This document shows, piece by piece, positions 9,847 to 20,989 of a stretch of 64,000 nt of DNA (its first letter is position 1; each line of letters opens with the position of its first letter). Where the stretch lies: assembly GCF_027579695.1 (NCBI RefSeq), contig NC_083570.1:7667793-7731792 (forward strand). Direction: 5' to 3'. Under the pieces are notes generated by a model, which worked only from the letters and a program-made list of their open reading frames with translations, was not told where the DNA came from and ran no database searches. Position numbers and translations under genes: made by a program. Source of the DNA: Neoarius graeffei (Eukaryota; Chordata; Actinopteri; Siluriformes; Ariidae).

Positions 9847-12800
9847 GTGAGAACTAGAAATCTTTCCAGAATTAAATCATCTTAATTATAGTTTCCCATC
9901 TAGAAACAGGTGCTTTAGTCAGTGATATGATTTGAACTTTAATTTCAATGTGTGTCTCAATCAGAAGGATTCTGTAAAAGCTGATTAAAATTGTCTGTGT
10001 TCTGGTGAACAGAGTGTTAAATTTATCTTCAGTGATGGTCGTAATCTGGTTCGGGGTGGGTTTCCTGATAACGTTGCCCTTTAGACCTAAAGAGAGAGTT
10101 GAGAGACTCTCTTTAGGAACGAATGTTGTCTCTGTGTGTGGTTTTCTGGAACTTACTCGTAAGAAGGAGTCTAAAGAGCAACAGGACGAAGTGCGTCTTT
10201 GCAGTTGGCGTCCCCGATATAGGCATTAGTAGCTGCTAAAGGCAATCATACTGTCATTGCTGAAGGCATTAGTAGTTGCTAAATCCAGTCGGTAAGGTCA
10301 CATGGTGCTCGTTTTGAACCAAAATCTAATGAAATATAAAGTGTTTAAAATAAGATAATATATAGTATCATCTGGAAGCATTACATATATAATGTGGTAA
10401 TTAATTAATGAAACTATTTTATGTTTTTGGCAATTTTTTTTATTCCAAGTGTGTTTTTAATGAAATGAACAAACATTCACATGAAAGAATGAACAAATAA
10501 TAAGTTAAATAATGAGGTAAATGTGTTCCCCGTGCTTGCTCATTTCACTGTTACCCCCCGATCATGCAGTCAGGATTATTTCAGCTGTTCTCCACAGTGC
10601 AGAGTGGGCCATGTTCTCCCTTATAAGTGCACAGAGAGAGAGAGAGAGAGAGAGGTTTTGATCTGTGTGTACTGAAGGAGGTTTAATATATATATTCAAC
10701 CTTATATAGAAGGAGGTCAATTAAACCTTCTTAGGTACACACTACACACACATCAAAACCTCTCTCACACACACACACCATTAGAGGTGCAGAAATGTCT
10801 CATTTATAACTCTAAATTAGTTAATCACTTACCTAATGGAGCTAAAGTTGATTAAAATATAGTGATATAAATGTGACATTCTGATATCCATACGTAATTC
10901 CATAACATACTGAAATATATTCATCGTGTTTTGTGTATATTTATTTAATAATTAACAGAGCTGGACAAAGAACCCAACTTCATTACTTAAGTCAAAGTAC
11001 AGATCCCACTGGGCAAATGTTACTCCGATACAAGTGAAAGTTGGACAGTCAAATTTTTACTTCAGTTAAAGTACTGCAGTATTTGCTTTTAAAAATCCTT
11101 AAGTATTAAAAGTACATTTTCTGTCAATGCATTGTTGTATTATAGCCACAACGCTTACAAAACCTAATGCCTCTGAAACACCTGACTGGATTTACTGACT
11201 AACTTGTAGAACCTGTAGAATAAACGCCTGGTAGAATGTTACAAAATGAAACACAACTGAACTGAAAAAGACCCATTGTCATTTTCATTTTTTTATTGTA
11301 ACCCTCCTCCCCACCGCCACAAAGCAGCATGGTAGTGTTCTGACCCAGCTCTGGCAGTGTGTGCACACATGTATGTGTGTGTTAATCAGGAAGACAGTGG
11401 AACAGCTGTAAATGCAGCTTGCTCAGAAAATAAAAAGGACAATTCAACCTGATTAAAACCCAGATCCGCACCTCGAGCTTAGTAACGGCCCAACAGCAAC
11501 TCTGCTTTAAGCAAGACAACAAAAAAAAAGGTGCAAGACCATCATCTGACATCAAAACAAAAAATTGCAGCAATTTGTTAAGTGTATGTATTCATGCACA
11601 TATGAATCTGCCTGTGGAATCATGTCAGTGAAGCTCCACCTGACATGCTAGCAAACTCTTTTCATCTCATCTCATTATCTCTAGCCGCTTTATCCTTCTA
11701 TAGGGTCGCAGGCAAGCTGGAGCCTATCCCAGCTGACTATGGGCGAAAGGCGGGGTACACCCTGGACAAGTCGCCAGGTCATCACAGGGCTGACACATAG
11801 ACACAGACAACCATTCACACTCACATTCACACCTACGCTCAATTTAGAGTCACCAGTTAGCCTAACCTGCATGTCTTTGGACTGTGGGGGAAACCGGAGC
11901 ACCCGGAGGAAACCCACGTGGACACGGGGAGAACATGCAAACTCCGCACAGAAAGGCCCTCGCCGGCCCCGGGGCTCGAACCCAGGACCTTCTTGCTGTG
12001 AGGCGACAGCGCTAACCACTACACCACCGTGCCGCCCTAGCAAACTCTTTTCAAACTCGAAATCATATTGGGCAGCTAATATTACGAGAAAAGAAAGATT
12101 TCTACTTTTTTGTTTAATTGGCAAGATTATGATAAAACATTTCTGAAAGGACTTCAGAAAAGTGAACATTATTCATGTTAGTGTAACTCTGTTTTTACAT
12201 GCTAACTAACAGTGTTCAAGTTCAGGGCCGTTGACAGCTTTGGCTGGGCCCGGGACAAAATAATCTGAGTGGGCCCCCCCCAAATAATCTGAGTGCCCCC
12301 CCCCCCCCCCACACACACACGCACATCGCCACACAGCAACCACCCACACGCAACCCCTCTTTTCACAGTCTCCATTCACTCCAACCCTTAAATAACAGGT
12401 ATTCCAAGCCCATTATAACAGTCAACCATTTTATTTCAACCTATTTTACAGTTTGAACATTTCCTTAGTCTGCAACTATTCAGGTGCGAAATGCAATGCG
12501 ACGGACTTTTGCTGTGGCAAAGTCGTCAATAAGGTCAGCTTCTTTGCAAGTTCGCGCATAGCCAGCCCATTGAGCCTCTCCTGTGACATGTTTGAGCGCA
12601 GGTAGTTGATAAACCAAAATGATTGTTTACGGGATGGAACTGGGCCTCAATGAGAACGGAGTTATGGCTTTCCTGAAATCTGAACATAGAAGCATCACCA
12701 CGAGTCACACACGGACTGGCCATTGGGAGTAGCGGGAGTTTTCCCGGTGGGCCGGTGGTTCAGTGTGGGCCGGCGGAGAAAAAAAAAACAGTTGCGCGCT

Positions 12801-15296
12801 GGCCTTTAATATGATAAGCAATGTTAACAGTTTCTTAAGCAATGTTAACAGTTTCTTAAAGAAACTGTTAGCATTGCTTATCATATTAAAGGCCAGCGCG
12901 CAACTGTTTTTTTTCTCCGCCGGCCCACGCTGAACCACCAGCCCACCGGGAAAACTCCCGCTACTCCCGATGGCCAGTCCATGTGTGCCACTAGTGATGT
13001 GTACAGTGAGTTTTTCAGTGTATTTTTTTGTCTTGTTTTTCATAAACGTCCTTTCAATACTCGATTTAGAATGTTACAAAAAAAATTGACACTCTCCCAA
13101 CCACGTAACATTAGCCTATCTGACCTGGGGGCTGACACGTTTATTAAGGATAAACCAAAAGAATTACAACGTTCCCTGGATATAGAACTGGACCGAGAAG
13201 ATTTCACAATCTTAACGTGTAAGCAACAACAATAAAACAGAGGTTGTTTTATTCATTTAGGGCTTATTAGGCTACTTTCATTAATTGCGCTTTTCATACA
13301 GGCCTATCATTTTTCACTTGAGCAAGGGAATTGTTTGAAGAGTATCCAGTCTAAGCAAAAGTTTGTTTTGCAACAGACTAACATCAAAACACCCCATTTA
13401 TAGCCCATTCGTTACATTAAACTCTATCTAGCTGGCAATTTCACATGCCGTCGTATCTACACGGGATGATTTCCAACAAAATAAGGTTTAATTAACAAGA
13501 GGCAGTGTTCCACGGGCTTTCAGCTAACCGGAGTCCAGCTCAGCGCAGCTCAGCAAGCGTGCCTAAAACATTTGGATATGATTGCGGGCCAATGTGCTGT
13601 TCTTTGCTTCATTGAGATATATGCAACACAGTGTTATTAAACCGATATGTTTATGAAATAATTCAATGCCCTGTGCATTTCCGTGTTCACTCAGTGTACC
13701 CTGCTATCCCCTACTTTATAATTATGAATGGCGTGTCGCGCGTGCTGGGGTTACATTACGGGGCTGGAAAAAAGTTATCTGTGTCTTACCTGGCTCAGCT
13801 GCCCCACTGCCTTCACCACCTGCTGCATCATCTGAATATTTTCTAAAATATGCAGTGAGCCCCTGAGGCTCTTGGCTTCTTCATCTCTTTTTCTCTTTTC
13901 TTTTCTTTGCTCCTGACTTGTGCATGTTGGCAAACGGGCTCGCACGCTTATTGTCGAAGCGTTATGATGGAATAGTGCCGTGTTATTTGGCGCCTTAATC
14001 AAAGACCAAACCATTTCTGCATTGGGGTGGTAGGTGGGTTCTTGAATCTATTTTCGAAGACAATAAAGGCAAAAGAACCAGAAATCATTCATTGAATGCA
14101 AATATAGCACATTTTTCTCCCCCAAATCAACACATTTTGAAATGAAACAGAATGATTAATGGCATCTTCATGAGGGACCAGTTCTGGGCCCCCCCTCATG
14201 CCTGGGCCCGGGACAAAATACCCGGTTGTCCCCCCCGTCGACGGCCCTGTCCAAGTTAACTAGCTATGTGTTAACATTAGCCGTGGACAAGGCGATGGCA
14301 ACTTGGCAAATCCACAGAAAGTCATTTGACTAATCAGACTGTGTAGCGATTGCAACGTTATCGCGAGCTCTAAAGCACAGACAACTTCACTGCAAGCTTT
14401 CTCTTGGAATAAAACGTTTATATCCCTCAATATGCTTCCGCAGGTCGGATGGTGAGTTTTTGTAGGCTGTGATGTGCTCCGTTTTAGGCAAACAAAGCAA
14501 ACATTTAAAATGAAACGACTCTTTATTCCTTTCAGAAAACTGAACCATGGGTTCTAGCTATAGAACCGTGGGTGTGTGCATTCCCCAGAAGAACCGCCTC
14601 CTTCCATTCTGCCATCAACTGATCGTGTTAAATAATGCTGCGGAGAAATCATTGATCTTGATTTTATCCAGTCTATGGACGTGACGTGACCCTAGTGATT
14701 ACTGATAGACTGTCTCAGTGTCACCTGCGGAAAAAACAATCACGTTTTAGAAAAGAAAAAACATCAACTTTCAAAGCTGCTTCATAGTAACGAGTAACGA
14801 GGACCTTGATAGAAATGTAGTGGAGTAAAAAGTACAATATTTGTCTTTCAAATGTAGTGAAGTTATTCATAAGTTTCCAAAAAAAAAAATACTCAAGTAA
14901 AGTACAGATACTCAAAAAGTGTACTTCAGTACAGAACTCAAGTAAATGTACTTCGTTACTGTCCACCTCTGATAATTAACTCGATGTATTTGCAATGTAG
15001 AAGAAAACTAATTGAACACCAGCAGCAGATTCAACCCCAGTTTCCCCCGCTGACTGTGAGAGTCCCTCAGAGCCGCATGCGCATTCTGTGGATTCGGCAG
15101 CGAGCGAGTCGCTCTTTGTTTTGAACGAGTGCTCCGGGTCTCTCGTAAATTCCGAGCAAACAAAAGGACGACTTGTGCTACGATGTTGTTCGGGAAAACC
15201 ACGTTAGCTTGATGATGGATCTTAAGAGGTCATTTAAAACTCTCTTGGCCTTAAGAGGCTTTCGGGAAACCCAGCCCAGATCAGTTACTGAACATT

Positions 15297-15333
<37 letters not shown>

Positions 15334-15363
15334 ACCCAGCCCAGACCAGTTAGTGAACATTTT

Positions 15364-15415
<52 letters not shown>

Positions 15416-15717
15416 ACCTTCAGAGCGAAACATGAATGTACTTTGAACTGACATTAATATGGAACCAGTTCGCTCGTACTGTATAAAAAGCTGAATGTAT
15501 TTTATTTGTCCTCAGAGTGAGTTAAAGGAGGAGCAGATGAAATCCCAGCAGAGAATCCAGGAGAAGCAGAAGAAGGTGCAGGAGCTGAAACAGGCTGTGA
15601 ACACTATAAAGGTGAGCAGTGAGCAGAGACAGAGCTGCTCCTAGAAACACACACAACATGGACAACGAGTCATTTACAGTCCCAGTAAGAGAGGGAATGA
15701 TAGATGAGCTTTAAATC

Positions 15718-15781
<64 letters not shown>

Positions 15782-16590
15782 TAACAGCTCAGTGCACAGA
15801 CAGCAGTGGAGGACAGTGAGAGGATCTTTACTGAGCTGATCGGCTCCATGGAGAAAAAGCGCTGGGAGGTGACGGAGCTGATCAGAGATCAGGAGAAGGC
15901 TGAACTGAGTCGAGCTGAACGACTCCTGGAGCAACTGGAGCAGGAGATTGCTGATCTTCAGAGGAGAGTCACTGAGCTGGAGCAGCTTTCACACACACAC
16001 GATCACATCCATTTCCTCCAGGTAACACTCACTGTCTGATCTACAGAGCCAGCTGTTCCTCACACACTCTCTAAAACACCTCTCATTAAGGGAACAATAA
16101 ATGTCCCTGTCTGACATCACAAGTGGGTTTTACATTTCATTTGCTTTCTGTAGGTTTTAGCTTCTGGACGTCGCTCTCCTCCAGTGAACAGACCAGATTT
16201 TCACACATCTAGCATCACTGTCCATCAACATCTCATATTTGATGGAGTGAGGAATTCTCTCTCAGGTCTGAAAAAGAGACTCGAGGAATTCTGTGAGGAG
16301 GAATTCAACAAAATCCCTCCACATGGTATGAGGAGCTGTTCCTGCTGGAGAAACACAGTGATGTGTTATTTCTTAGCGATGCTCCTGCTTTCTTTTCTGC
16401 AGACACTTTATTCACCCGACACTTTGAACTAAAACACTGATTTAAAATGAATAAACTGACTGGATCACTTTAAACTCTTTCCATCTTTTACACAAACTCA
16501 TGTTTCCATTTTTCTCTCCACAGCTGCAGCAGTTCAGATCATTTCAGGACCAGAACCACAGAGCAGAGAAGACTTTCTGAAATGTACATC

Positions 16591-16624
<34 letters not shown>

Positions 16625-19600
16625 TTCTGGGCCTGTCATGATAACAAATTTTGTTGGATGATATATTGTCTCAAATTATTGTGATAAACGATATTATTGT
16701 TGACGTCTTTTCAAGACAATTTTATGCCACTAGTAAAATAATAATGATCATGCAAATACACCCTTTCATAGAACAGTAAACTTTTAATTCAGTCAACTTA
16801 TTCAATTCAACAGTGGAACGTAAAAAATAAATATAAATAAATAAGCTAAAGAAATAAAACAACAATCAAACAAAACCACTCACAACAAAAACAATAAATA
16901 AAATATAATTTATGGCTCTTAAAAATTGCACTGAAGTGAATATTAACTTGGCACAGGGTAATAAAAAGACATTCTTTTCTTCACAGGCAACATTCTGCCA
17001 ATCCAGTTTCTCAAAGATTAGTACCCAGATCAACAAAAAGTGCAAAGTAACAACGTATTGCCAGCTGTCATTTGGATAAAAGTCACAACAATTAGAACGA
17101 GATAACATGTAGGCAAGGGCGTAGGTTTGGTATTAACATTGGTGGGGACAAAAACCCAATGCCAACCCCCAGTGGTGCCAACTTCAGGTCAACATTAGAG
17201 GGTCACAATATTTTGCTCCGTTGTGTTCCACCAAAAGAGTCTCCATCATCTCTCCAAAGGCCAGACTTTTAACATTTGAAGTTCAGAACTGAAGTAATTC
17301 TTGAATAATAATAATAATAATAATAATAATATGAAATCCATTTGATTAACTGCAAATCTTGCATGTGATGATGAACTCATTCTACCAATTTGCAAATGTG
17401 TTTTCCAAGCGAATAGTGCACTGACTGTCGGGAGGGTGTATGTTCCTTTCCCTCATAAATGGAAATAAAACCCATCCGGAGCCTTAAACACTGCGTTCCA
17501 TGAGGCTGGCAGGGGGAGTCGCTCTCTTCTGTGGGATCTTTAACTAGTTTTAGAATGCTAGTTTAAGCTGATATGTGATTGATCTAACGGTAAAACAGCA
17601 CGAGGGCTCGAGAACTTTGACAGATTACAATTTTACTTCAGGGTTGCCAGATACTGCTGACGTTTTCCAACCCAAAATATGTTCAAAACCCGCCAACATG
17701 CACTTAAAACCGCCCAAAATGTAAAATGTACTTGATGCCTATATTGTAAAGTAAAACTATGCAGCTAAAGTCCAGTATACTATTTGTAAATCGAACAAAT
17801 AGCACCATGAGCCCGTCAGTGCTGGAGGTGAAGAATCTGCTGTCTGGTACTCGGCTCCGTGTGGTTCAATCAGATTATAACTCTGCAATCATCTGCTGTG
17901 TTCTGAATCCTACATGCACCAGTAGGTGGCGCACACGCATAATATTATGTAGGCTATGTTAGGCTACGATGCATATCTAACATCTGCATTGCTGAGGTTA
18001 TTTATTTTTTATTTATCTTTTTATCCTGTTTGTTTTATTAATTTTATTGGCCTAGTTATTCTGCTTAATTTATTTTTGTCTATATCCATGTATTTTCTTC
18101 ATCTGTTATCCTGATTTTTGTGGATTTGTTAGATTGTACCTGTTTTATATACTTCAATTAAAAAAAAAAAAGTTAGGCTGCAATGCATGGCTGAATGTAA
18201 CATGAGAAGAGAAAATGGAGAACGGATTGCGTCATTCTTATTTATAGTTTATGAGTTCAGTTTCTGCACTACATTACACACATTCATATTAGTCTTACAG
18301 TTACAACGACATTGTTTTGTTTAAATAATACTTAATGAGATTAATGTTTGTTAATGATCAATTTAAGCCAATGCTCGATTTTGGTTGTTTAAAATACCTA
18401 AGGGGTGCTGGGTAAACTAGGTCTTTGTGTCGTGTGATGCCCGCGATCTCTGATTGGGTCACAGAAGTGTTTAATATGGATTGGATTGGATCAGGGGAGA
18501 TTTCTCAGAGACAACAAGGGAAGCCGAACTTCCCATAAAATTCTCTCCCCAAACTGCGGCGTCTACGACGTTGAATTCTCATTAAAACAATAACTTGCAT
18601 AACATAATATATGCCCAAGATTGTATTTACGTTCATAACTATCCCTATGTCATCCTGTAACTTATTTGAGTGATGTCTGATGAACTTGCAGTTCGCTACG
18701 AGAATCACCTTTGCTGCCAGGCTGTAACCTTTCTTATTTCAATGGGCTCTATGGACTGGCAGCCGGGTATCCGTTGCAGTCTACGAGATGGCTCTGAACA
18801 GCCAATTTCGGCTAGTTGTTATTGGTTAAAATTGACAAAATCGTCACTTCCGGGGAAGCCGGGTATCTCTGGGGGTAAACGGGACATGGGCGGGCTAAGA
18901 AGCCGGGCTGATAAAGGATTATTGGAGGTGGTGTTTGAAAGACAAGAGGAGGGCAGTCGCTGTACTTCGGCGAGGAACACGGAAGCATGATCAGTCAGTC
19001 CCTAGCGGATGTCGAGAAAGTGTAGTTGTGTGCCAAAGTGCTGTCCGAATTTCTTTTCATATAAACCTTTCTTCTCATTGATGTCTCTGTACATTACTCT
19101 GTAAATAAATGTAAATATTACTCATTGTGCTCCGTTAACTTTCATCCATTCTATCAGTTTGATCATTTGTGAATTCACTCATTTCATTTGTAGTTCAATC
19201 AACGTGGTTGTAGGCTAGCTTGAGCCTTATTGGGATCTGCAGTGCTAGCTGCTAACAGCTGGTATCTATCTGCTATCATGGCAAAGTACGGCCAGTCATT
19301 TTGCCCCGCCCCCGCCTCGCGCTCCGTCCAGTGCGGTAGTGATGTCCCGTTGCTCGCGCGCCACAGCAGAGACCCACGCGACCTTCAGCTGGTACAGTCG
19401 CTGTTCTTTTACCACCTCCGTTATTCTCATCTTTCCGGTGCGTTCTTGATTTTTCCATTGTGTCCTATTTTGCCATATCAAATACCCAAAATGGTATCGT
19501 ATTATTCATATTTAAGTGAATAATCAATTGTCATCATAACTTGGCATTTTTAACCCAATCAATCAAAAAGAGGAAATTTTTCAATATTTTCAAAAAATTT

Positions 19601-20751
19601 TACAAAGACATTTAAATTGTAATAAAAAAAAAAATTCCACAGCAGAGGCCAGATAAAGCAAGATGCTATCTTTATTCTTATTAAACATGATAAAAGAAAC
19701 ATTGAGTGTTAGGTAAATGCAAAAAAAAAAAAAAGTAAAATTAGAAAATTAATTTTTTGACCATAATGTCCCAAATGAGAGACCAGTTTCTGAGACAGAC
19801 CCACATAAATTGACTCATGACAAATAACTGAAAAATTGTATTCCGTAGACCTAAAACTGAGCTTCGCCTATTTCAAAGCCCACCAGCCGCCACTGGATTG
19901 GATGTAGACTAGTGGACGGAGATAGTACATAGAATGTCCTGCATCAAAGTCCTTCTAAGGCTGTAGAAGTGTCTCTGGCTGCATTCTCACACAGAACATT
20001 CGTGCGAAATGTTTATAAACATCTGATAAAAACCCGCCGAAATAACGTCAAAACCACCCAATCTGGCAACACTGTTTTACTTGGCAACGGAATGTATCTG
20101 AATTCTGATTGGTTGTTGGACAGAGAAAAGTTTTCACTGCAACCGAACTGCTGTTTTCATGACCACGCCCCCAGCACGGATATTCATGTTCACACTGTTC
20201 AGTTTGCTTTTCTCTTTTTAGATTTCTGTTATCTGACTCTGGATCCCAACACGGCACATCGTCACCTCATTCTGTCTGAGAAGAACAGAGCGGTGAGAGT
20301 CAGTGAGAGAGAGCAGCGTTACTCTGATCATCCAGAGAGATTTGATTCCTGCAGGCAGGTGTTGTGTAAGGAGAGTGTGTGTGGACGCTGTTACTGGGAG
20401 GTGGAGTGGAGCGGTGATGATGTGTTCATATCAGTCTCATATAAAGACATCAGCAGGAAAGGACTGGGTAAAGAGTGCGTGTTTGGACTCAACAATCAGT
20501 CCTGGAGTCTGCGGTGTTGTTGTTCTTCTCTCTCTTTCCGGCACAACAGCATTAAGACTGATCTCAGAGTTCCATCAGCCTCCAGAATAGGAGTGTATGT
20601 GGATCACAGTGCAGGAACTCTGTCCTTCTACAGCATCTCTGACACTATGAAGCTCCTCCACAGAGTCCACACCACATTCACTCAGACTCTATACGCTGGG
20701 TTTGGGGTCTGGTTTTCTGGTTCTACAGTGAGATTGTGTGATCCAGAATAA
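9256..20751 (+). CDS. finTRIM/TRIM16-25-like E3 ubiquitin ligase, six exons, apparently intact
   Basis: Exons inferred from GT/AG sites: 9256-9846, 15516-15611, 15788-16021, 16154-16325, 16524-16583 and 20222-20751. Their lengths (591, 96, 234, 172, 60, 530 nt) and phases (0,0,0,1,1) join into one open frame of 560 codons. The 96-, 234- and 60-nt exons are typical of the TRIM family. Domain order is RING, B-box 1, B-box 2, coiled coil, PRY-SPRY, the layout of teleost finTRIM proteins; these are RING-type ubiquitin ligases often linked to antiviral defence and lineage-specific expansion. Function here is inferred from family. Intron 1 (5.7 kb) holds a nested hAT stack with a SINE, and intron 5 (3.6 kb) a nested hAT pair; neither disturbs the splice sites. 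Paralogue fragments nearby indicate a cluster. Splicing is predicted, not shown. Confidence 0.85.
9847..10955. other. TRIM intron 1, part before the hAT insertion
   Basis: Intronic sequence without a gene. Contains an (AG)n tract at about 10625-10653 and a loose inverted repeat at about 10620-10780 (TTTGAT/ATCAAA arms with GA- and TC-rich ends). Confidence 0.5.
11663..12036 (-). mobile_element. V-SINE copy 1 (tRNA-derived)
   Basis: On the minus strand it starts with a tRNA-like head (GTGGTTAGCGCTGTCGCCTC, box B GGGTTCGAGCC), then the strongly conserved V-SINE central segment (CTCCGGGTGCTCCGGTTTCC), and ends GATGAGATG. It is flanked by the 15-bp duplication CTAGCAAACTCTTTT (11648-11662, 12037-12051), an intact insertion. 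Long open frames across it on both strands are spurious. Confidence 0.93.
12223..14249. mobile_element. hAT-type element nested in the intron-1 hAT
   Basis: Ends CAGGGCCGTTGAC and GTCGACGGCCCTG are inverted, with near-identical 8-bp flanks TTCAAGTT (12215-12222) and TCCAAGTT (14250-14257). GGGCCCGGGACAAAAT blocks occur inside both ends. No intact transposase frame is recognised; a palindromic element sits inside it. Confidence 0.8.
12706..12983. repeat. Long near-perfect palindrome (foldback element), arms ~130 bp
   Basis: The sequence from CACACACGGACTGGCC reads back as its reverse complement ending GGCCAGTCCATGTGTG, with few mismatches and a short duplicated segment (AGCAATGTTAACAGTTTCTT) near the centre. 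It looks like a foldback MITE or a head-to-head hAT terminus and could form a long hairpin. Confidence 0.85.
14980..15515. other. TRIM intron 1, 3' part, with (TC)n/(CA)n microsatellites
   Basis: Two microsatellite blocks (about 15297-15331 and 15363-15407) preceded by related ACCCAGCCCAGA..CAGTTA..GAACATTT units, that is, a short tandem duplication including the microsatellite. No gene. Confidence 0.7.
15516..16021 (+). CDS. TRIM exons 2 and 3: coiled coil
   Basis: Exon 2 (15516-15611, 96 nt) starts after ctcag and ends at AAG|GTGAGC. Exon 3 (15788-16021, 234 nt) starts after taacag and ends at CAG|GTAACA. Both are rich in E, K, Q and L with heptad-like spacing (for example LEQLEQEIADLQRRV), giving the dimerising coiled coil. 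A long (TG)n tract lies between them. Confidence 0.88.
15719..15779 (+). repeat. (TG)n microsatellite in TRIM intron 2
   Basis: About 30 uninterrupted TG units directly before the exon 3 acceptor. Confidence 0.97.
16154..16583 (+). CDS. TRIM exons 4 and 5: linker to B30.2
   Basis: Exon 4 (16154-16325, 172 nt) follows ctgtag and ends CATG|GTATGA; it includes FDGVRNSLSGLKKRLEEF. Exon 5 (16524-16583, 60 nt) follows ccacag and reads AAVQIISGPEPQSREDFLK, ending T|GTACAT. Both are too short or too divided to stand out as open frames but match the usual finTRIM exon pattern and phase. Confidence 0.82.
16584..17638. other. TRIM intron 5, part before the hAT insertion
   Basis: Contains an (AC)n tract (16596-16621), a fragment beginning GGCCTGTCATGATAAC that resembles the terminus of a common fish hAT MITE, and an (ATA)n tract near 17308-17330. 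From 17473 it matches the inverted window end (64000 downward). No gene. Confidence 0.5.
17639..20074. mobile_element. hAT element in TRIM intron 5 with a paralogous empty site
   Basis: Ends CAGGGTTGCCAGAT and ATCTGGCAACACTG. The 8-bp duplication TTTTACTT is perfect (17631-17638, 20075-20082). In the inverted paralogue near 63835 the target occurs once with no element, which proves the boundaries. It contains a nested hAT. Another fragment of the same family lies at 44399-44898. Confidence 0.92.
18492..19895. mobile_element. hAT-type element nested in the intron-5 hAT
   Basis: Starts CAGGGGAGATTTCTC and ends CAGCCGCCACTG, with 8-bp duplications GATTGGAT (18484-18491, 19896-19903). The GGGAAGCCGAACTTCCC motif near its start is palindromic. 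No transposase frame; AATAAA-type and promoter-like segments inside are of unknown use. Confidence 0.78.
20222..20751 (+). CDS. TRIM exon 6: PRY-SPRY (B30.2) domain
   Basis: Begins after ctttttag with FCYLTLDPNTAHRHLILSE (PRY), then ERFDS, CGRCYWEVEWSG, VFISVSYKDI, IGVYVDHSAGTLSFY and ends STVRLCDPE with TAA at 20749. Full length and uninterrupted. B30.2 is the target-recognition domain in TRIM ligases. The inverted paralogue is at 61461-61993. Confidence 0.9.
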
Positions 20752-20989
20752 AAGTGTGTAGTGTTTTCTGTAAAATTCCTGCACGTTGCCACGTTGTTGC
20801 TCAGTCGTCTGTTTCACTAGAACACAATCCAGCTGAACAAAAACACTCATTTTAATATTTAGATTAAAACAGATGAATAATTTAAAATAAAAAGGAAATG
20901 TTAATTAACTGTCAGACAAGAAATTCGTCAAATTTAAAAAGAAAATGATCTCATGACCTTCGCATTATAAAGTTCTGTTTGTTTCATAT

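Larger units (their letters stand above)
10956..14971. mobile_element. hAT-type non-autonomous element (4 kb) in TRIM intron 1, carrying nested insertions
   Basis: Starts CAGAGCTGGAC and ends GTCCACCTCTG, inverted copies. Both sides carry the 8-bp duplication ATAATTAA (10948-10955 and 14972-14979). Eight-bp duplications and CAGNG ends are typical of hAT elements. No transposase frame is seen. It has itself been hit by a V-SINE (11663-12036) and a second hAT (12223-14249). Confidence 0.85.

Noticed and set aside
12031-12037. tRNA gene suggested by the tRNA-like head
   Set aside because: The box-like motifs belong to the V-SINE head and no acceptor stem can be folded; it is not a functional tRNA.
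11690-12169. Frames of 159 (-) and 135 (+) codons
   Set aside because: They are readings across a V-SINE; the same peptide recurs at the other two SINE copies.
15173-15451. Repetitive THTHTH / SLSLSL frame, looked at as a possible repeat array
   Set aside because: Plain (TC)n and (CA)n microsatellites; no spacer-repeat structure and no CRISPR context in a fish genome.
18670-18990. 106-codon plus-strand frame in the intron-5 hAT
   Set aside because: No domain, within a non-autonomous element; unsupported.
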